Assembly: GCA_946800325.1 (NCBI GenBank)
Contig: OX326958.1
Coordinates: forward strand, 68,941,264 to 69,005,263
Source: Luzula sylvatica
Taxonomy: Eukaryota; Streptophyta; Magnoliopsida; Poales; Juncaceae
Direction: 5' to 3'
DNA: 64,000 bases
Part shown: piece by piece, positions 61,794 to 64,000 of the stretch
Numbering within the stretch: position 1 is the first letter of the stretch
Layout of the letters: each line of letters opens with the position of its first letter
Program-made: the position numbers and the translations under genes
Notes under the pieces: model-generated
Databases searched by the model: none
Told to the model about the DNA's origin: nothing
Seen by the model: the letters and a program-made list of their open reading frames with translations, nothing else

Positions 61794-62019
61794 AGTCTTC
61801 AATTACGGAGTAATTTGAGTACGGAATAAAAATTGAGTATTTTGCTAGTGTTACACTTCAATTTTAACATATTTTCAAAAAATATAGTAATTCAATTTTT
61901 CGAAGGTGTTAGACTTCAATTTTTGCATTTTTAAGAAAGTTTTCAAAAAATGGAAATTTGTGTGTCTTAGTCTTCAATTACGGAGTAATTTGTGTACGAA
62001 ATAAAAATGGAGTATTTTG

Positions 62020-62021
62020 CA
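62020..62021 (+). other. Junction of a 65-bp deletion breaking monomer phase
   Basis: GGAGTATTTTGC is followed directly by AGACTCCAGTTTTTGC. The whole of subunit A and flanking bases (about 65 bp, from TTGTGTTACAC to GGTGCT) are missing, and the next head has a C for T. This is the largest deviation from the 175-bp register that I found in the array. Confidence 0.88.
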
Positions 62022-62196
62022 GACTCCAGTTTTTGCATTTTTAAGAAATTTTTAAAAAAATTGAAATTTGTGTGTGTTAGTCTTCAATTACGGAGTAATT
62101 TGAGTACGGAATAAAAATTGAGTATTTTGCTTGTGTTACACTTCAATTTTAACATATTTTCAAAAAATATCTTAATTCAATTTTTTGAAGGTGCTA

Positions 62197-64000
62197 GACT
62201 TCAGTTTTTGAATTTTTAAGAAATTTTTTAAAAAATTGAAATTTGTGTGTGTTAGTCTTCAATTACGGTGTAATTTGAGTACGGAATAAAAATTGAGTAT
62301 TTTGCTTGTGTTACACTTCAATTTTAACATATTTTCAAAAAATATCTTAATTCAATTTTGTGTAGGTGTTAGACTTCAGTTTTTGCATTTTTAAGAAATG
62401 TTTTAAAAAATTGAAATTTGTGTGTGTTAGTCTTCAATTACGTTGTAAATTGAGTACGGAATAAAAATTGAGTATTTTGCTTGTGTTACACTTCAATTTT
62501 AACATATTTTTAAAAAATATCTTAATTCAATTTTTTGAAGGTGTTATACTTCAATTTTTGCATTTTTAAGAAATTTTTTAAAAAATTGAAATTTGTGTGT
62601 TTTAGTCTTCAATTACGGAGTAATTTGAGTACGGACTAAAAAATGAGTATTTTGCTTGTGTTACACTTCAATTTTGACATATTTTTAAAAAATAAATTAA
62701 TTCAATTTTTTTAAGGTGTTAGACTTCAGTTTTTGCATTTTTAAGAATTTTTTGGAAAAATTGAAATTTGTCTGTCTTAGTCTTCAATTACGGAGTAATT
62801 TGAGTACGGAATAAAAATGGAGTATTTTGCTTGTGTTACATTTCAATTTTAACATAGTTTTAAAAAATATCTCAATTCAATTTTTTGAAGGTGACTTCAA
62901 TTTTTACATTTTTAAGAAATTTTTGATAAAATTGAAATTTGTGTGTGTTAGTCTTCAATTACGGAGTAATTTTAGTACGGAATAAAAATTGAGTATTTTG
63001 CTTGTGTTACACTTCAATTTTAACATATTTTTTAAAAATATCTTAATTTTTATTTTTCGAAGGTGTTAGACTTCAATTTTTGCATTTTTAAGAAATTTTG
63101 GAAAAAATTGAAATTTGTGTGTCTTAGTCTTCAATTACGGAGTAATTTGAGTTTGGAATAAAAATTGAATATTTTTCTTGTGTTACACTTCAATTTTAAC
63201 ATATTTTTTAAAAATATCTTAATTCAATTTTGTTAAGGTGTTAGACTTCAATTTTTGCATTTTTATGAAATTTTTGAAAAAATTGAAATTTGTGTGTGTT
63301 AGTCTTCAATTACGGAGTAATTTGAGTACGGAATAAAAATTGAGTATTTTGCTTGTGTTACACTTCAATTATAACATATTTTTAAAAAATATCTTAATTC
63401 AATTTTTCGAAGGTGTTAGACTTCGATTTTTGCATTTTTAAGAAAGTTTTCAAAAAATTGAAATTTGTGTGTCTTAGTCTTCAATTACGGAGTAATTTGA
63501 GTACGGAATAAAAATGGAGTATTTTGCTTGTGTTACACTTCAATTTTAACATATTTTTAAAAAATATCTTAATTCAATTTTTTGAAGGTGTAAGACTTCA
63601 GTTTTTGCATTTTTAAGAAATTTTCGAAAAAATTGAAATTTGTGTGTGTTAGTCTTCAATTACGGAGTAAATTGAGTATGGACTAAAAAATGAGTATTTT
63701 GCTTGTGTTACACTTCAATTTTAACATATTTTTTAAAAATAACTTAATTCAATTTTTTGAAGGTGTAAGACTTCAGTTTTTGCATTTTTAAGAAATTTTC
63801 GAAAAAATTGAAATTTGTGTGTGTTAGTCTTCAATTACGGAGTAATTTGAGTTCGTAATAAAAATGGATTATTTTTCTTGTGTTACACTTCAATTTTGAC
63901 ACATTTTTAAAAAATATCTTAATTCAATTTTTTTAAGGTGTTATACTTCTATTTTTGCATTTTTAAGAAATTTTTGAAAAAATTGAAATTTGTTTGTGTT
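62197..64000 (+). repeat. 2207-bp duplication, copy 2 (cut by window end)
   Basis: Matches 59990-61793 up to the last base of the window, so it continues beyond it. The monomer between the 62020 deletion and about 62150 is of a different type from the one at the same place in copy 1, so the true junction lies between these points. Confidence 0.85.

Larger units (their letters stand above)
30221..64000 (+). repeat. Right satellite array, same ~175-bp family
   Basis: The same satellite continues in the same orientation after the retroelement and runs off the right edge. The first bases after the insertion continue the monomer broken at 27120. This part has more monomers of the variant types CTTCGGTTTTTGC, CTTCTATTTTTGC and TTTTCCTTGTG than the far left. 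It also has five copies of an 18-bp-deleted monomer that I did not see left of the insertion. Long duplications (8206, 3657 and 2207 bp) account for most of its length. No gene is supported in this stretch. Confidence 0.97.

Noticed and set aside
1..64000. CENP-B box or telomeric repeat in the array
   Set aside because: No match to the CENP-B core pattern (TTCG...CGGG) and no TTTAGGG-type tandem run was seen. TTCGAAGG at the subunit border shares only four bases with the box.
1..64000. tRNA, rRNA or organelle-derived segments
   Set aside because: No stretch with the base composition or conserved boxes of such genes was noticed in either the array or the LTR element.

Overview
The window is a eukaryotic, most likely plant, satellite-DNA block with one LTR-retrotransposon remnant in it. 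About 60.9 kb of the 64 kb is a single extremely AT-rich tandem repeat. Its monomer is about 175 bp, and all copies I read run head to tail in one orientation (roughly 350 copies). I found no convincing protein-coding gene, rRNA, tRNA or CRISPR array. A plant host is inferred from the inserted element: a 5-bp target duplication, TG...CA ends, a purine tract followed directly by a long LTR, and a TATA box inside that LTR. These fit plant Ty3/gypsy elements. The species and the satellite family name cannot be read from the sequence.

Monomer structure. Each 175-bp monomer divides into three diverged subunits of 58, 58 and 59 bp, and each opens with the same head (GTGTTA, two variable bases, CTTCAATT). 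The third subunit carries the only GC-richer stretch, with a conserved dyad AATTAC-GGA-GTAATT. The second carries a perfect A/T palindrome.

Layout. 1-3085: a 9-monomer higher-order repeat (1568 bp), two copies. 3086-5243: other variants of the same array. 5244-7868: three copies of a 5-monomer repeat (875 bp). 7869-8466: mixed variants. 8467-16148: two tandem copies of a 3841-bp (22-monomer) block with no difference that I found. 16149-20644: array, most of it repeating 8101-10730 at a spacing of 8733 bp. 20645-26587 and 26588-35635: two copies of a 5943-bp (34-monomer) block; the second is interrupted at 27121-30220 by the retroelement. 35636-41343: array. 41344-49549: an 8206-bp (47-monomer) block whose second copy starts at 49550. 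That second copy is enlarged by an inner tandem duplication of 3657 bp (about 53075-60388) and is followed by a 2207-bp duplication running off the right edge.

The retroelement (27121-30220, TSD GTCTT) holds the first 60 bp of a 5' LTR, a 276-bp internal scrap with a purine tract, and a 3' LTR of 2764 bp. The primer-binding site, gag and pol are gone. The other copy of the 5943-bp duplication keeps the matching empty site at 21173-21177, so insertion site and target duplication can be read directly.

Taken together, the window records satellite growth by nested, mostly in-register duplications of 5 to 47 monomers, with a retroelement insertion that can be placed in that relative chronology.
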